From contig PASP01000015.1 in assembly GCA_002712005.1 (NCBI GenBank), forward strand, positions 154,804-218,803: a stretch of 64,000 nt of DNA. Direction: 5' to 3'. This stretch comes from Halobacteriovoraceae bacterium. Its GTDB lineage: Bacteria; Bdellovibrionota; Bacteriovoracia; Bacteriovoracales; Bacteriovoracaceae. The notes below the pieces were generated by a model that worked only from the letters and a program-made list of their open reading frames with translations, did not search any database and was not told the DNA's origin. This document shows, in pieces, positions 54,811-63,487 of this stretch. The translations under genes were made by a program, and so were the position numbers. Position 1 is the stretch's first letter; each line of letters opens with the position of its first letter.

Positions 54811-55878
54811 TTAGAAAAGACCTCCGTCTTTATCGTCATCCTTGTCCTTATCTTTATCTAGACCACGAGCATAGAGCTCATCTTCGTCCATTATTTCAGG
54901 CTCTTCTTCTTCATCGGGCTTATCAAATGCATCATTATAACCCCAACCAAAGGCGTACTCACCACTGGCTCCATCTTCGTCTTCAGGGTCGACCTCTTCA
55001 GAGAGCTTAGGTGTTGAAGGAGGGTCTGATTTGTCAGAAGATGCACTCTGTTCTGGATTTAAACCAGCTGCAGTTTCTGGTCCATCATTGGCGATCGTTA
55101 CCGTATTGGCTGGAGCGGCTGCAAGTTCCTCTTCTTCCTCTTCATCACTAGACTCTAAAAGTTCTGGAGCGACAGGAATTTGATTCTTTTCTTTGTATTT
55201 TCTGATGGCCTCTTCTCTGGCGATTCTTTTCTTTTCTTCTTCAGAAAGATCCTCATCTTTGGCCTTGGGCGCAGCTTTTTTAGCTTTGGGGGTGGGCTTT
55301 TTGGGGGAGGCTTTCTTTGCTGTTTTCTTTGAAGCTTTTTTCGTCGCTTTTTTAGTGGCCTTCTTAGTTGTTTTTTTGGTTGTCTTTTTGGCAGTTTTTT
55401 TCTTAGTGGCTTTCTTGGCTACTTTTTTCTTTGTTGATTTCTTAGTAGCTTTCTTCGCTGCTTTTTTGGCGACCTTCTTTTTAGTGGCCTTTTTCGCAGT
55501 TTTCTTCTTTGTAGTTTTCTTCGCAGCTTTTTTAGCTACTTTTTTCTTTGTAGCCTTCTTGGTGGCTTTTTTGGCTACTTTCTTTTTAGTGGCCTTTTTT
55601 GCAGTTTTCTTCTTTGTTGCTTTCTTTGCAGCTTTTTTAGCTACTTTTTTCTTTGTAGCTTTCTTGGCTGTTTTCTTGGCTACTTTCTTCTTTGTAGCTT
55701 TCTTTGTAGCCTTCTTGGTGGCTTTCTTGGCTACCTTTTTCTTTGTGGCCTTCTTGGACGCCTTTTTCTTTGCTGTTTTTTTGGTCGCTTTTTTAGCAGT
55801 CTTTTTGGCTACTTTTTTGGTCGCTTTCTTTGCAGTTTTCTTTGCAGTTTTTTTCTTGGCTGTTTTTTTCTTGGCCAC
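54811..55878 (-). CDS. Bipolar histone H1-like protein: Lys/Ala repeat domain plus acidic tail
   Basis: 355 residues. The first about 200 consist of repeating KKATKK, KKVAKKA and KKTAKK units, like eukaryotic H1 C-terminal tails and bacterial Hc1/AlgP-type proteins. This is followed by a Pro/Lys linker, a helical KKRIAREEAIRKYKEKNQ segment and an acidic tail (about 245-355) with runs of Asp/Glu and a DKDKDKDDDK end. Basic repeats suggest DNA or polyanion binding; the acidic half may self-neutralise or bind partners. Repeats are visible in DNA as periodic AAA/AAG-GCT codons, so length may vary by slippage. Confidence 0.88.
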   Translation of the reverse strand: MAKKKTAKKKTAKKTAKKATKKVAKKTAKKATKKTAKKKASKKATKKKVAKKATKKATKKATKKKVAKKTAKKATKKKVAKKAAKKATKKKTAKKATKKKVAKKATKKATKKKVAKKAAKKTTKKKTAKKATKKKVAKKAAKKATKKSTKKKVAKKATKKKTAKKTTKKTTKKATKKATKKASKKTAKKASPKKPTPKAKKAAPKAKDEDLSEEEKKRIAREEAIRKYKEKNQIPVAPELLESSDEEEEEELAAAPANTVTIANDGPETAAGLNPEQSASSDKSDPPSTPKLSEEVDPEDEDGASGEYAFGWGYNDAFDKPDEEEEPEIMDEDELYARGLDKDKDKDDDKDGGLF

Positions 55879-56030
55879 AATAAACCCCCCTGTAGGCTTA
55901 ATTCTTAAATAGGCTAGTAACTAGCATGAGTATAGCTAACTCCAAAAGGACGAATCAAGGTTTTTTGTTCAGGTGATAGATAAAATTATAGTTATTTTGA
56001 AAAATGATGCGGTTTTCTTAAAGAAGTTAA

Positions 56031-58790
56031 TTAAAACTTAGGATCAGTACCATAATCAACGAGCTCTACGGTATTTACAAAGTTTTGCATGGGCTCGTTT
56101 ATTTCAGGTGCTTCTGCTGTGTAGCTTTCTGAATTGGTACCTTCTGCAAAAATGGGAATACCTGAAGAGCCAGCAAGTCCACCACCAGGAAGTACTGATT
56201 TGATCGGGATAAATTTTGTTGAGTAAGAATTTCTCTTCGCCAAAGTTGTTGTTGAAGGAGTAAATGGAGATCCGATATTACCGTCTGCATCAGCGCCTTG
56301 GCGACTACCTGGCTGGTAGGCAGTTAATAGCAGCTTGGGATCAAATTTGTCTGAAGGATCTTTATAGGTACGAGTGTAGAAGTATCTCCACTGAGGATTT
56401 CCATTTTGTTCGTTGAAATATTTATTCACATGATCCGCAATTGGAGTGATATCAGGACAAGCACTCTGAGTGGTATTAAAGAAGGCCTTGAATTTCTGGG
56501 CCATCGATAGAGTGTCGCAGTCGGTGTCTGGAAAGCCTTCAATAGGGTCTTTGTAAATGGTATCGGCACTTTTGTCATAGGAGTCACCACCGGCAGTAGT
56601 AGCCCCTACCTCTCGAACTGCTTCAGCGACTTCTTTTAAGGCGTCTGTGTAGAGATCAATAGAGGATTCATTGATTTGAATATATTCGCGAACAATTTGA
56701 GACGCCGCTTCAGGAGAGTTGTACAGTCCATCAGATGTGATGAGAGGTGCGTAGAGATTATATAGGGGAGCATTGGGGTTTTGGAATCCCACTCCAACGG
56801 CTTGTGCTGGATGGATATAAGAATTTGCATCTATTCCTAAAGGATTATTTCCGGACTGATCCATTACAGGAACGAGATAATTAAGTGCCTCATAACGAGT
56901 TGGAGCTCTTACATTGTGAATACTTCTGAGAATATCTTCATCAGAAAAAGCCGAGTTTACCGAGCCCTCACGGTTTTGAACAAAGAGTTTGAATTGATCA
57001 ATATTGTAGAGACCAACGGAGTTTAAAGTAGGATCTCCAGAGAAATAGGCTGTATTATCGGAAGGGGAAGGAGCGATGACTCCTAAAGTTCCTGTATCAT
57101 CTGAAACTTGAGCAAAGTTTTGAAAGTCATAAGTTAAATTGGGAATACCATATTTTGGATTACCTGCTACGATAGGGTTTCCCCCTACCACGGCACCTGT
57201 AGTCCCGGTAACCCAAAAGTCTTCGATAAGAGGAATAGGGTATCCCCCTTGGAGTACTTTCTTCTTATCTTCAACAGGAGTAGAAGAGTCTAAGGTTATA
57301 CTTGAATCAACATCAAAGGCAGAAATATAATTTCTGGAAATACCGTTTTGCCTAATTTCAGTTTGAGTATTGTTAGATCGAAAGAGTATGGGACCAACTC
57401 TTCCACCAAAGGGCTTTGCAGCACTATAGGCTTTGAGCGTGATTCCATTACGATCAGCTTCTGTATTAAGAAAAGGATAGAAGAGTCCTACGAACTCACT
57501 CTCTCCTTCAACAGCATAATAAGTTACAACCTGAGGGTTTTTATAAAATCCCATAAGGTAACCAGGAACGGGAAGGGCAACTTTGAGCCCACCACATTGC
57601 CCCTCTGATGTAACCGAAGTATTTTTGAATTTAGCTGTAGTACTAAAGAAAGCGGTGTAGAAGATAGCATAATTAACAGGCATGGCTTTTAAGTCGAGAT
57701 AGTACTTTTGTAGCGCTGGAGAATCAGCTGGAATTAAGAAGGCACTTAGGTCTGTTACTTCTGGTAATAGAGGGGGAGGAGGGATTTCTCTCAAACGAAA
57801 TCTTGAACCCATATCTAGTGAGTTTCCGCCTTCTTTGGCATTACCTCCTGAGAGATTTCGATAGGCAGAGAAGAAGGCCTTATTAATTCTCTCATAGTAG
57901 GGAAGTGAATTATTATTTTCAGTATAATTGGCAATGGGAACACATCCCGACGTTGTTGCAGAAGGGTCATTACAAACAAAGTCAGTGATAGGAGGCGCAT
58001 TAACAATGGCCTCTAGATTTCTCATTCTCATTCCAAGCTCAATTGCTTCAACCCAAGCTCCAATTCGGGTAGATGCAATCTGGGGAACGCCGGGAAGAAT
58101 ATCGGCTTTACCAATTCCATAAGTCCACATGATAGCTGCTCCTTGATTTACAGCGGATCTTTCGGAGCAGTCATTAGATTTAGTGGCGACAATATTATTG
58201 AGAAAGGACTCATGTTGTTCTGAGATACTGGGAAGCCCCACTGTATTGAATCGAGGAAGACCAGGAAGACTTACAATTTCACAGATATTATTACTTGAAC
58301 CATAGTGAATACAAATTGAAGGAACATTGAAGCGATCGTAAATTTCGGGATCATGATGCTGACAGTTCGCCCCTCGGAACTGTCGAAGTCTGAAATTCAT
58401 TGTATTAGATGGATTAAGGGGAACATTGCCATTGCAACTGGGGTTTCCGCTATCTGTTCCATCGGGATTCTCTATGGAATCCAGTCCAATATTTCCAAAC
58501 ACATAATATTTGAGCATCCACTCTTTATATGTGTTTCGCATTTCCCAATTAAGATGACCAATATTGGTGAGTTGGCGAGCTTGAGTAGCCGCTCCAGCAT
58601 AAGCTGCAGCGTCGACAGCATTTTGCAGGTTGATCTTGGCCTTTACAAAGAGTCCGACATTTACAATAAAAGCAATAAAAGTCACGACCACCAGAAGGGA
58701 CATTCCTAGAAATATAGAAACTTGACCAGCTTCACTTTGGAGCTTTAAGTTCCTGAATTTCTTTAAAATGGATGAGACACTTACCTTCAT
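56031..58790 (-). CDS. Very large TadG-like pilus/secretion-associated protein
   Basis: About 919 residues from ATG 58790. N-terminus (SEAGQVSIFLGMSLLVVVTFIAFIVNVGLF region) has the single membrane helix and following helix KAKINLQNAVDAAAYAGAATQA of the TadE/TadG/Flp-type pilus-assembly family, with processing-like glycine. The remaining about 850 residues are a long exported domain rich in Asn, Ser, Pro, Gly with scattered cysteines, of no recognised family. Its ATG overlaps the stop of the small upstream ORF (ATGA). Length is unusually large for TadG; no other tad genes are in view. Confidence 0.8.
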   Translation of the reverse strand: MKVSVSSILKKFRNLKLQSEAGQVSIFLGMSLLVVVTFIAFIVNVGLFVKAKINLQNAVDAAAYAGAATQARQLTNIGHLNWEMRNTYKEWMLKYYVFGNIGLDSIENPDGTDSGNPSCNGNVPLNPSNTMNFRLRQFRGANCQHHDPEIYDRFNVPSICIHYGSSNNICEIVSLPGLPRFNTVGLPSISEQHESFLNNIVATKSNDCSERSAVNQGAAIMWTYGIGKADILPGVPQIASTRIGAWVEAIELGMRMRNLEAIVNAPPITDFVCNDPSATTSGCVPIANYTENNNSLPYYERINKAFFSAYRNLSGGNAKEGGNSLDMGSRFRLREIPPPPLLPEVTDLSAFLIPADSPALQKYYLDLKAMPVNYAIFYTAFFSTTAKFKNTSVTSEGQCGGLKVALPVPGYLMGFYKNPQVVTYYAVEGESEFVGLFYPFLNTEADRNGITLKAYSAAKPFGGRVGPILFRSNNTQTEIRQNGISRNYISAFDVDSSITLDSSTPVEDKKKVLQGGYPIPLIEDFWVTGTTGAVVGGNPIVAGNPKYGIPNLTYDFQNFAQVSDDTGTLGVIAPSPSDNTAYFSGDPTLNSVGLYNIDQFKLFVQNREGSVNSAFSDEDILRSIHNVRAPTRYEALNYLVPVMDQSGNNPLGIDANSYIHPAQAVGVGFQNPNAPLYNLYAPLITSDGLYNSPEAASQIVREYIQINESSIDLYTDALKEVAEAVREVGATTAGGDSYDKSADTIYKDPIEGFPDTDCDTLSMAQKFKAFFNTTQSACPDITPIADHVNKYFNEQNGNPQWRYFYTRTYKDPSDKFDPKLLLTAYQPGSRQGADADGNIGSPFTPSTTTLAKRNSYSTKFIPIKSVLPGGGLAGSSGIPIFAEGTNSESYTAEAPEINEPMQNFVNTVELVDYGTDPKF

Positions 58791-59026
58791 GGGATTGGGG
58801 TCCAAGTTGAGGCGTCAAAACGCATTGATTTTAGTGTCTTAATGCTACTAGGGTCAAAATATATGGTCAATTCTTGAGGAAAAAAGACGTAAATATCTGA
58901 ATTTTGTCGCAATGGGTCTTTTTCTGTTTTGGAATGAGATTTGAACTTAGAGAAGTGATCTTCCAAAACAAGGCCGTATTGGAAGAAGTAGTACGTAGGC
59001 AGTTCGGTCGTCCTATCAAGTATCAC
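58787..59026 (-). CDS. Possible small CDS coupled to the TadG-like gene
   Basis: 79 residues, GTG start, ending in an ATGA overlap with the downstream TadG-like start, which argues that it is translated. The product (YYFFQYGLVLEDHFSKFKS...VFFPQELTIYFDP) looks protein-like but matches no family. Immediately upstream in the same frame is a TAG (59039-59041) and, before it, further open frame back to a TAA near 59150, so it might be the 3' end of a gene broken by a nonsense codon. Confidence 0.4.
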   Translation of the reverse strand: MILDRTTELPTYYFFQYGLVLEDHFSKFKSHSKTEKDPLRQNSDIYVFFPQELTIYFDPSSIKTLKSMRFDASTWTPIP

Positions 59027-59072
59027 TTTTCCACTGAGCTATGCGACAGCATGCTTTTCTAAAGTTGATCTT

Positions 59073-59107
59073 CCGGGGGCCGTCGCAGTGCGGCTCTCGG
59101 CCTTTTT
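59073..59107 (+). terminator. Strong plus-strand terminator-like hairpin with no plus-strand gene upstream
   Basis: CCGGGGGCCG (59073-59082), loop TCGCAGTG, CGGCTCTCGG (59091-59100) form a 10-bp stem (two G-U pairs), followed by CC and five T. No plus-strand CDS ends before it, so it may end a small RNA or antisense RNA made across 58800-59070. Confidence 0.55.
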
Positions 59108-59190
59108 AAGCAAGGGGACCGATTCTTTCCCCCTTATAAAGTAGGGCAAAATTTAGGTAAAATAGAGGGGTCTGACAGGAGGATAAGATC

Positions 59191-59679
59191 ATGGAATCTA
59201 GAAAGGATTTTACTAAGAATAGACAGGCCATGTGGCGCCCTTTAGAAGAAAGAACTTATCGCTATAAGAAATCGGCCATGGAATTCTTCTGTCCTCTGTG
59301 TCGTACCAAGAGGAACTTTTCGATTAATTTTCGCCTCTCTCCTATGAATTTCTTGCAGATGATCCTTATCACGGCTCTTTTCACGGGCCTTACTTACAGT
59401 TGGTTTGGGTTAAGAGGATCTTTTATATTTTTTATTCTGTGGCCTATTTTTGAATTTACGAGAAGGGCCCTTTATAAGAAGGAAATTCCTTGCCCTCACT
59501 GTGGCTTTGATGCTTCGTGGTACAAGCGAGACGTTAAGGTTGCAAGGCAACTCGTAAGTGACTTTTGGACAGATACCTCTGAGGAGGCTCAGGCTACAAG
59601 ACAGGCCCATCAGGATGAGGCCGTTCTTCAAGAGTTGGCCAAAGATCAAAATTCAACATCTTCTTCAGCTTATTTTTAG
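59191..59679 (+). CDS. Zinc-ribbon membrane protein
   Basis: 162 residues. A cysteine pair CPLC (about 35-38) and a second pair CPHCG (about 110-113) can form a split zinc ribbon. Between them lie two membrane helices (about 55-75 and 78-95). AGGAGGA lies 8 bases before the ATG. It may be an inner-membrane protein with a cytoplasmic zinc knuckle; function unknown. It is followed by a long non-coding gap before ssb. Confidence 0.75.
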   Translation: MESRKDFTKNRQAMWRPLEERTYRYKKSAMEFFCPLCRTKRNFSINFRLSPMNFLQMILITALFTGLTYSWFGLRGSFIFFILWPIFEFTRRALYKKEIPCPHCGFDASWYKRDVKVARQLVSDFWTDTSEEAQATRQAHQDEAVLQELAKDQNSTSSSAYF

Positions 59680-59904
59680 ATCCTTTCTAAAGCTGCCTTA
59701 ATTATTTTAAATACTTAGTGTGTGCGGGCTCTATTCGCCTTTGCAAATTGAGAATTGGTTAGAAAATCTTGCTTCTAAAATAGTGCAGGACAGGATATGT
59801 TTGGCCATATCATTTCAATTCTACCTCATTAGAGGTGAGTTTACCTTGTCACACCGAGATTCTAAAGGTTGTTTTTGGTGTGCTTTAACTGATAGGAGAC
59901 TTTT
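59680..59904. other. Promoter region before ssb
   Basis: About 225 bases with no convincing gene; a 62-residue ORF here (59720-59908) lacks a ribosome-binding site and is not supported. It should contain the ssb promoter; I see no clear LexA box. Confidence 0.35.
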
Positions 59905-60366
59905 ATGAGTATTAACAAAGTGATCTTGATTGGAAGATTAGGTCAAGAGCCAGAGCTTAAGTACACACCATCTGGAGCAGCTGTATGTAACTTCTCTCTA
60001 GCGACTTCAGAATCTTGGACTGACAAATCTGGTCAAAAACAAGAAAGAACAGAATGGCACAGAGTTGTTGTTTGGGGAAAACTAGCTGAACTTTGTAACC
60101 AATACCTTGCAAAAGGAAGACAGTGTTTTGTTGAAGGTTCTCTTCAAACAAGATCTTGGGAAGATAAGCAGGGACAGAAAAGATACACAACAGAAATTAA
60201 TGCAAGAAATATTCAATTCCTTGGTGGACAAGCTTCTGCTGGAAATACACAAAGTCAGGGACAGGATTCATACAATCAAATGACTCCTCAAAATGACAGT
60301 GTTATGAATCAAGATTACGATATCTCAACTGATTCAAACTTCACTGCTGATGATATTCCATTCTAG
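59905..60366 (+). CDS. ssb: Single-stranded DNA-binding protein
   Basis: 153 residues. The OB fold (1-105) shows [21 protein letters not shown] and the ETRWHRVV-like [16 protein letters not shown], with aromatic residues for ssDNA. A Gln/Asn/Ser-rich linker follows and ends in the acidic tip FTADDIPF, the partner-binding tail of bacterial SSB. Start after TAGGAG. A GAAA-loop terminator follows at 60395. Confidence 0.97.
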   Translation: MSINKVILIGRLGQEPELKYTPSGAAVCNFSLATSESWTDKSGQKQERTEWHRVVVWGKLAELCNQYLAKGRQCFVEGSLQTRSWEDKQGQKRYTTEINARNIQFLGGQASAGNTQSQGQDSYNQMTPQNDSVMNQDYDISTDSNFTADDIPF

Positions 60367-60394
60367 AGATTACTAAAAAATAATAAGCATTCCC

Positions 60395-60422
60395 AAAGCC
60401 TCTTGAAAAAGAGGCTTTTTTA
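60395..60422 (+). terminator. Rho-independent terminator after ssb
   Basis: AAAGCCTCTT (60395-60404), a GAAA tetraloop and AAGAGGCTTT (60409-60418), then more T. A textbook terminator. Confidence 0.92.
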
Positions 60423-60457
60423 TTTCTAAAAGAAGTGTTTTTTGTATAATTCAGTTT

Positions 60458-61120
60458 ATGAAATATCTAATTTTTCCTCTTTTTATTTTATTCACGAGTT
60501 GCTCTTTCTTGGCCAAAAATCATCATCGAAATCAACTCTTAAAACATTATGCTTCTCTACACGAATATGATGAGCCATTCGAAGATATTGTGAAAAGCGT
60601 AAAATCTTTCTGCGAAAAAAGAAGGGATGAGCAAAATCGCAAGTCCGAGCCAAGAATATTGCTTGGAGTAAATGGCTTTGTTTATCAGAAAAAGCTCCAT
60701 CACTCATGGAGAGAGGTTAAACTTGAGAAGTTTGGAATCCATATTAAGACAACCTTAGCTCCAATCGTAGCTTTTCACGTACTTGAAGAGAGTAAAGATA
60801 GTATCGTTCTAGCTGGAGTAAATCATACCTATAGAGTATTCAAATCTACGAATGATAAAGTTAGAATTGAAGTGAAGCGCCTCTATCCAAGTATTATAAA
60901 TCCATCCCAACTTCCTTTAGTCGAAAATCAAATTAAAATGAGTTCTTATCATGGAGAAAGAAATAAAATTGTCGACTTAGATATATCAATAGAAAAAGCA
61001 ACTCGAGATAAATCGATAGAGTGGGACTTACTAGAAATAATTGATCATGAAGCTAGAAATAGCTATGTGAAGAAAGCATTTGAAGTTGTGGATAAGAAAT
61101 GGAAAGAAAAAGAATCTTAG
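60458..61120 (+). CDS. Lipoprotein of unknown function
   Basis: 220 residues. Lipoprotein signal MKYLIFPLFILFTSC with Cys15. The mature part is basic and mixed alpha/beta (FGIHIKTTLAPIVAFHVLEE, DSIVLAGVNHTYRVFKS), with no motif I recognise. It stands alone between the ssb terminator and the ankyrin/catalase promoter. Confidence 0.7.
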   Translation: MKYLIFPLFILFTSCSFLAKNHHRNQLLKHYASLHEYDEPFEDIVKSVKSFCEKRRDEQNRKSEPRILLGVNGFVYQKKLHHSWREVKLEKFGIHIKTTLAPIVAFHVLEESKDSIVLAGVNHTYRVFKSTNDKVRIEVKRLYPSIINPSQLPLVENQIKMSSYHGERNKIVDLDISIEKATRDKSIEWDLLEIIDHEARNSYVKKAFEVVDKKWKEKES

Positions 61121-61238
61121 ACAAAAGGCCATAAAATCTAATATTTTTTATAAAGAAATTCCTCAAATTAAACTGAATAATAAAAGTAAGGCTTCCAATG
61201 AGAAGTCTTTTTTGGTTTTTAGAATTGAAAACCTAGAG

Positions 61239-61258
61239 ATGTTTAAATTTTTAAACAT
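61239..61258. promoter_or_regulatory. Operator-like perfect inverted repeat upstream of the ankyrin/catalase operon
   Basis: ATGTTTAAA and TTTAAACAT (9 bp each, 2-base gap) form a perfect palindrome 78 bases before the ankyrin gene ATG. No T-tract follows. Its size and position suit a dimeric repressor or activator such as an OxyR- or PerR/Fur-like regulator, but the sequence does not match those consensus boxes by eye. Confidence 0.5.
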
Positions 61259-61336
61259 TTAATTCAAGTCTTCATCATGGATATTGCTCGTTTAAAAGAT
61301 AGCATTGATTAGTAAATCAATAGACAGGAACTATCT

Positions 61337-61906
61337 ATGAAGACAAATCTCGAAGAAACTAAAGAATCATCCCCTAAATCAAAATGGAATTCTTATAAAG
61401 AAACAATGAAAAGAGATGTCTCCATTTTTGATCTTGCACGAGAAGGTCGTGTAAATGACCTTAGAGATACAGTTGAACTTATTTGCAGGGAGTCTCACCT
61501 CTCGGCTTCACAGGAGTCAAAGAATCTCTCCTTTACTGCTTCATTCAATCAGAAAAATAAACGAGGGCATTCACCACTTATGCTTGCGGTATATAACAAT
61601 CAATTAGATATGGCGAAATATCTCATTGAGATGAATGCCGATGTTAATTCTATAGACGCTAATGGGAATTCAATCTTAATGGGGGCTGCCTTCAAAGGAA
61701 ATACTGACGCCATAGATTTGCTCATAGAAAACGGTGCTCGTATTAATGACAAAAATTATGCGGGAATGGATGCTTATGATTGGGCCAAGCTCTTTGGCCG
61801 AAAAAACGCTATGGAAAAACTATCTTTATATCAAGGTAAATCATCTCACTGGAGTTCCCGTCTTGGTATCGGTTTTAAACTTTTAAAATCTATTTTTATA
61901 AAATAA
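61337..61906 (+). CDS. Ankyrin-repeat protein linked to catalase
   Basis: 189 residues, cytoplasmic. Ankyrin repeats are visible: GHSPLMLAVYNNQLDMAKYLIEMNADVN, GNSILMGAAFKGNTDAIDLLIENGARIN and GMDAYDWAKLFGRKNAMEKL (about 75-165). It ends 12 bp before the catalase gene. In Pseudomonas an ankyrin protein (AnkB) encoded beside a catalase is needed for full catalase activity, so a similar helper role is plausible. The basic C-terminus is unusual. Confidence 0.88.
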   Translation: MKTNLEETKESSPKSKWNSYKETMKRDVSIFDLAREGRVNDLRDTVELICRESHLSASQESKNLSFTASFNQKNKRGHSPLMLAVYNNQLDMAKYLIEMNADVNSIDANGNSILMGAAFKGNTDAIDLLIENGARINDKNYAGMDAYDWAKLFGRKNAMEKLSLYQGKSSHWSSRLGIGFKLLKSIFIK

Positions 61907-61918
61907 TAAGGAGTAAAA

Positions 61919-63355
61919 ATGAAGAAGGATCGCCTTACAACAGCATCAGGTATACCTGATGCTCAAAATCAGCACTCTCAAACCGCTGGAGAAAGAGGGC
62001 CTGTTCTCATTCAGGATCTTCAACTTATAGAGAAACTTGCTCACTTCAATCGTGAGCGAATTCCGGAAAGAGTAGTTCATGCCAAAGGCTTTGGTGCCTA
62101 TGGAAAGTTTACCGTAACCAATGATATTACAAAGTATAGTTGCGCAAAAATCTTCGAAAATGTGGGAAAAGAGACTGAACTATTTGCTCGCTTCTCAACA
62201 GTTGCAGGAGAAAAAGGCTATGCAGATACAGACCGAGATCCAAGAGGTTTTGCAGTCAAATTCTACACCGATGACGGTATCTGGGATTTGGTTGGAAATA
62301 ACACTCCTGTATTCTTTGAACGTGACCCTCTCAAATTTCCCGATTTTATCCATACCCAAAAACGAGACCCAGAAACTGGACGAAAAGATCCTCGCAGAAT
62401 GTGGCATTATTGGTCTTTATCACCAGAGAATATGCACCAATTGATGATTCTCTTTAGTGATCGCGGACTCCCTGATGGTTTTCGTCATATGAATGGTTAT
62501 GGATCCCATACATTCTCTTTATGGAATAAAGATAAAGAAAGATTTTGGGTAAAGTTTCACTTTAAAACCGATCAAGGAATCAAGAATCTGATGCCTGAAG
62601 AGGCCGAAAAACTCGCTGGTACTAATCCTGACTATGCCGGTGAAGATTTATTTAAGGCCATCGAGCAAGAAAATTTCCCAAAGTGGAATGTAAAGATTCA
62701 AGTTGTCCCTGAGGAAGAAGCTGAACAATTTGATTTTAATCCATTTGATTTAACTAAGGTGTGGCCTCATGGAAAATACCCACTAATTGACGTTGGAGTA
62801 ATGGAACTCAATCGAAACCCTGAAAACTATTTTGCAGAAGTAGAGCAGGTCGCTTTTTCTCCCAATAATATGCCACCTGGAATTGGTGCATCTCCAGACA
62901 AAATGCTCCAAGGAAGACTTTTTGCATACGGCGACGCTCATAGATATCGTCTAGGCTCAAACTATCAATCTCTTCCTGTTAATAAATCAAAGTCAGAAGT
63001 TAATACCTATCAAAGAGATGGTAAAATGAGATTTGATGGGAACTATGGTTCAATGGATAACTATGAACCTAACGACTTTAATGGACCGACTGAAAACAAC
63101 GATTTAACAGAACCACCTTTGAAAATTAGTGGAAATGTTGATCACTATAATTCTCACAAAGGAAATGATGACTATTCGCAAGCGGGAGATCTCTATCGTC
63201 TCTTTACTGAAGATCAAAAAGATCGTATTGCTCAGAATATTGCTGCAAGTTTAGGATCATCATCGAAAGAGGTGCAACAGAGAATGATTGGTCACTTTGA
63301 AAAATGTGATCAAGATTTGGGAACCCGTTTAACAAAAGAACTAAATGATCATTGA
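61919..63355 (+). CDS. katA: Heme catalase (small-subunit type)
   Basis: 478 residues, the size of clade 3 monofunctional catalases. Decomposes H2O2. Seen: catalytic His54 in [12 protein letters not shown], Asn in [10 protein letters not shown] (about 127-128), the heme-ligand Tyr337 in [14 protein letters not shown] and [16 protein letters not shown]. The ribosome-binding site (AAGGAG) is good. Probably cytoplasmic. Co-transcribed with the ankyrin gene; a long hairpin follows the stop. Confidence 0.96.
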   Translation: MKKDRLTTASGIPDAQNQHSQTAGERGPVLIQDLQLIEKLAHFNRERIPERVVHAKGFGAYGKFTVTNDITKYSCAKIFENVGKETELFARFSTVAGEKGYADTDRDPRGFAVKFYTDDGIWDLVGNNTPVFFERDPLKFPDFIHTQKRDPETGRKDPRRMWHYWSLSPENMHQLMILFSDRGLPDGFRHMNGYGSHTFSLWNKDKERFWVKFHFKTDQGIKNLMPEEAEKLAGTNPDYAGEDLFKAIEQENFPKWNVKIQVVPEEEAEQFDFNPFDLTKVWPHGKYPLIDVGVMELNRNPENYFAEVEQVAFSPNNMPPGIGASPDKMLQGRLFAYGDAHRYRLGSNYQSLPVNKSKSEVNTYQRDGKMRFDGNYGSMDNYEPNDFNGPTENNDLTEPPLKISGNVDHYNSHKGNDDYSQAGDLYRLFTEDQKDRIAQNIAASLGSSSKEVQQRMIGHFEKCDQDLGTRLTKELNDH

Positions 63356-63374
63356 AAACTACCCTATTAGAGTG

Positions 63375-63414
63375 GGGATAAAGAATTGATCATTATGGTT
63401 CAATTTTTTATCCC
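63375..63414 (+). terminator. Long stem-loop after catalase
   Basis: GGGATAAAGAATTG (63375-63388) pairs with CAATTTTTTATCCC (63401-63414), 14 bp with one G-U pair and a 12-base loop, 20 bp after the catalase stop. Likely a terminator; the T-tract is within the stem, so an IS-end repeat cannot be excluded. Confidence 0.6.
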
Positions 63415-63487
63415 TCTTTAGGTACGTTTCTTTATTTTCCATAACTTAATCATTTTCTAAAAAACGATCTCTTGCAGTACTGAGAGC

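Noticed and set aside
55193..55912. 239-residue plus-strand ORF of repeating FFVAFLATFF-like sequence
   Set aside because: It is the exact complement of the Lys/Ala repeat gene; the hydrophobic repeat is an artefact of AAG/GCT codons read backwards.
59031..59044. Minus-strand GCATAGCTCAGTGG resembling a tRNA D-arm
   Set aside because: No T-arm, anticodon arm or acceptor pairing follows, and the stretch reads as the start of a small coding frame.
59720..59908. 62-residue ORF before ssb
   Set aside because: No ribosome-binding site, odd composition, and it runs into the ssb start; the region is better seen as the ssb promoter.
61080..61262. 60-residue ORF after the lipoprotein gene
   Set aside because: Overlaps the end of the lipoprotein gene, lacks a ribosome-binding site and is simple AT-rich sequence.
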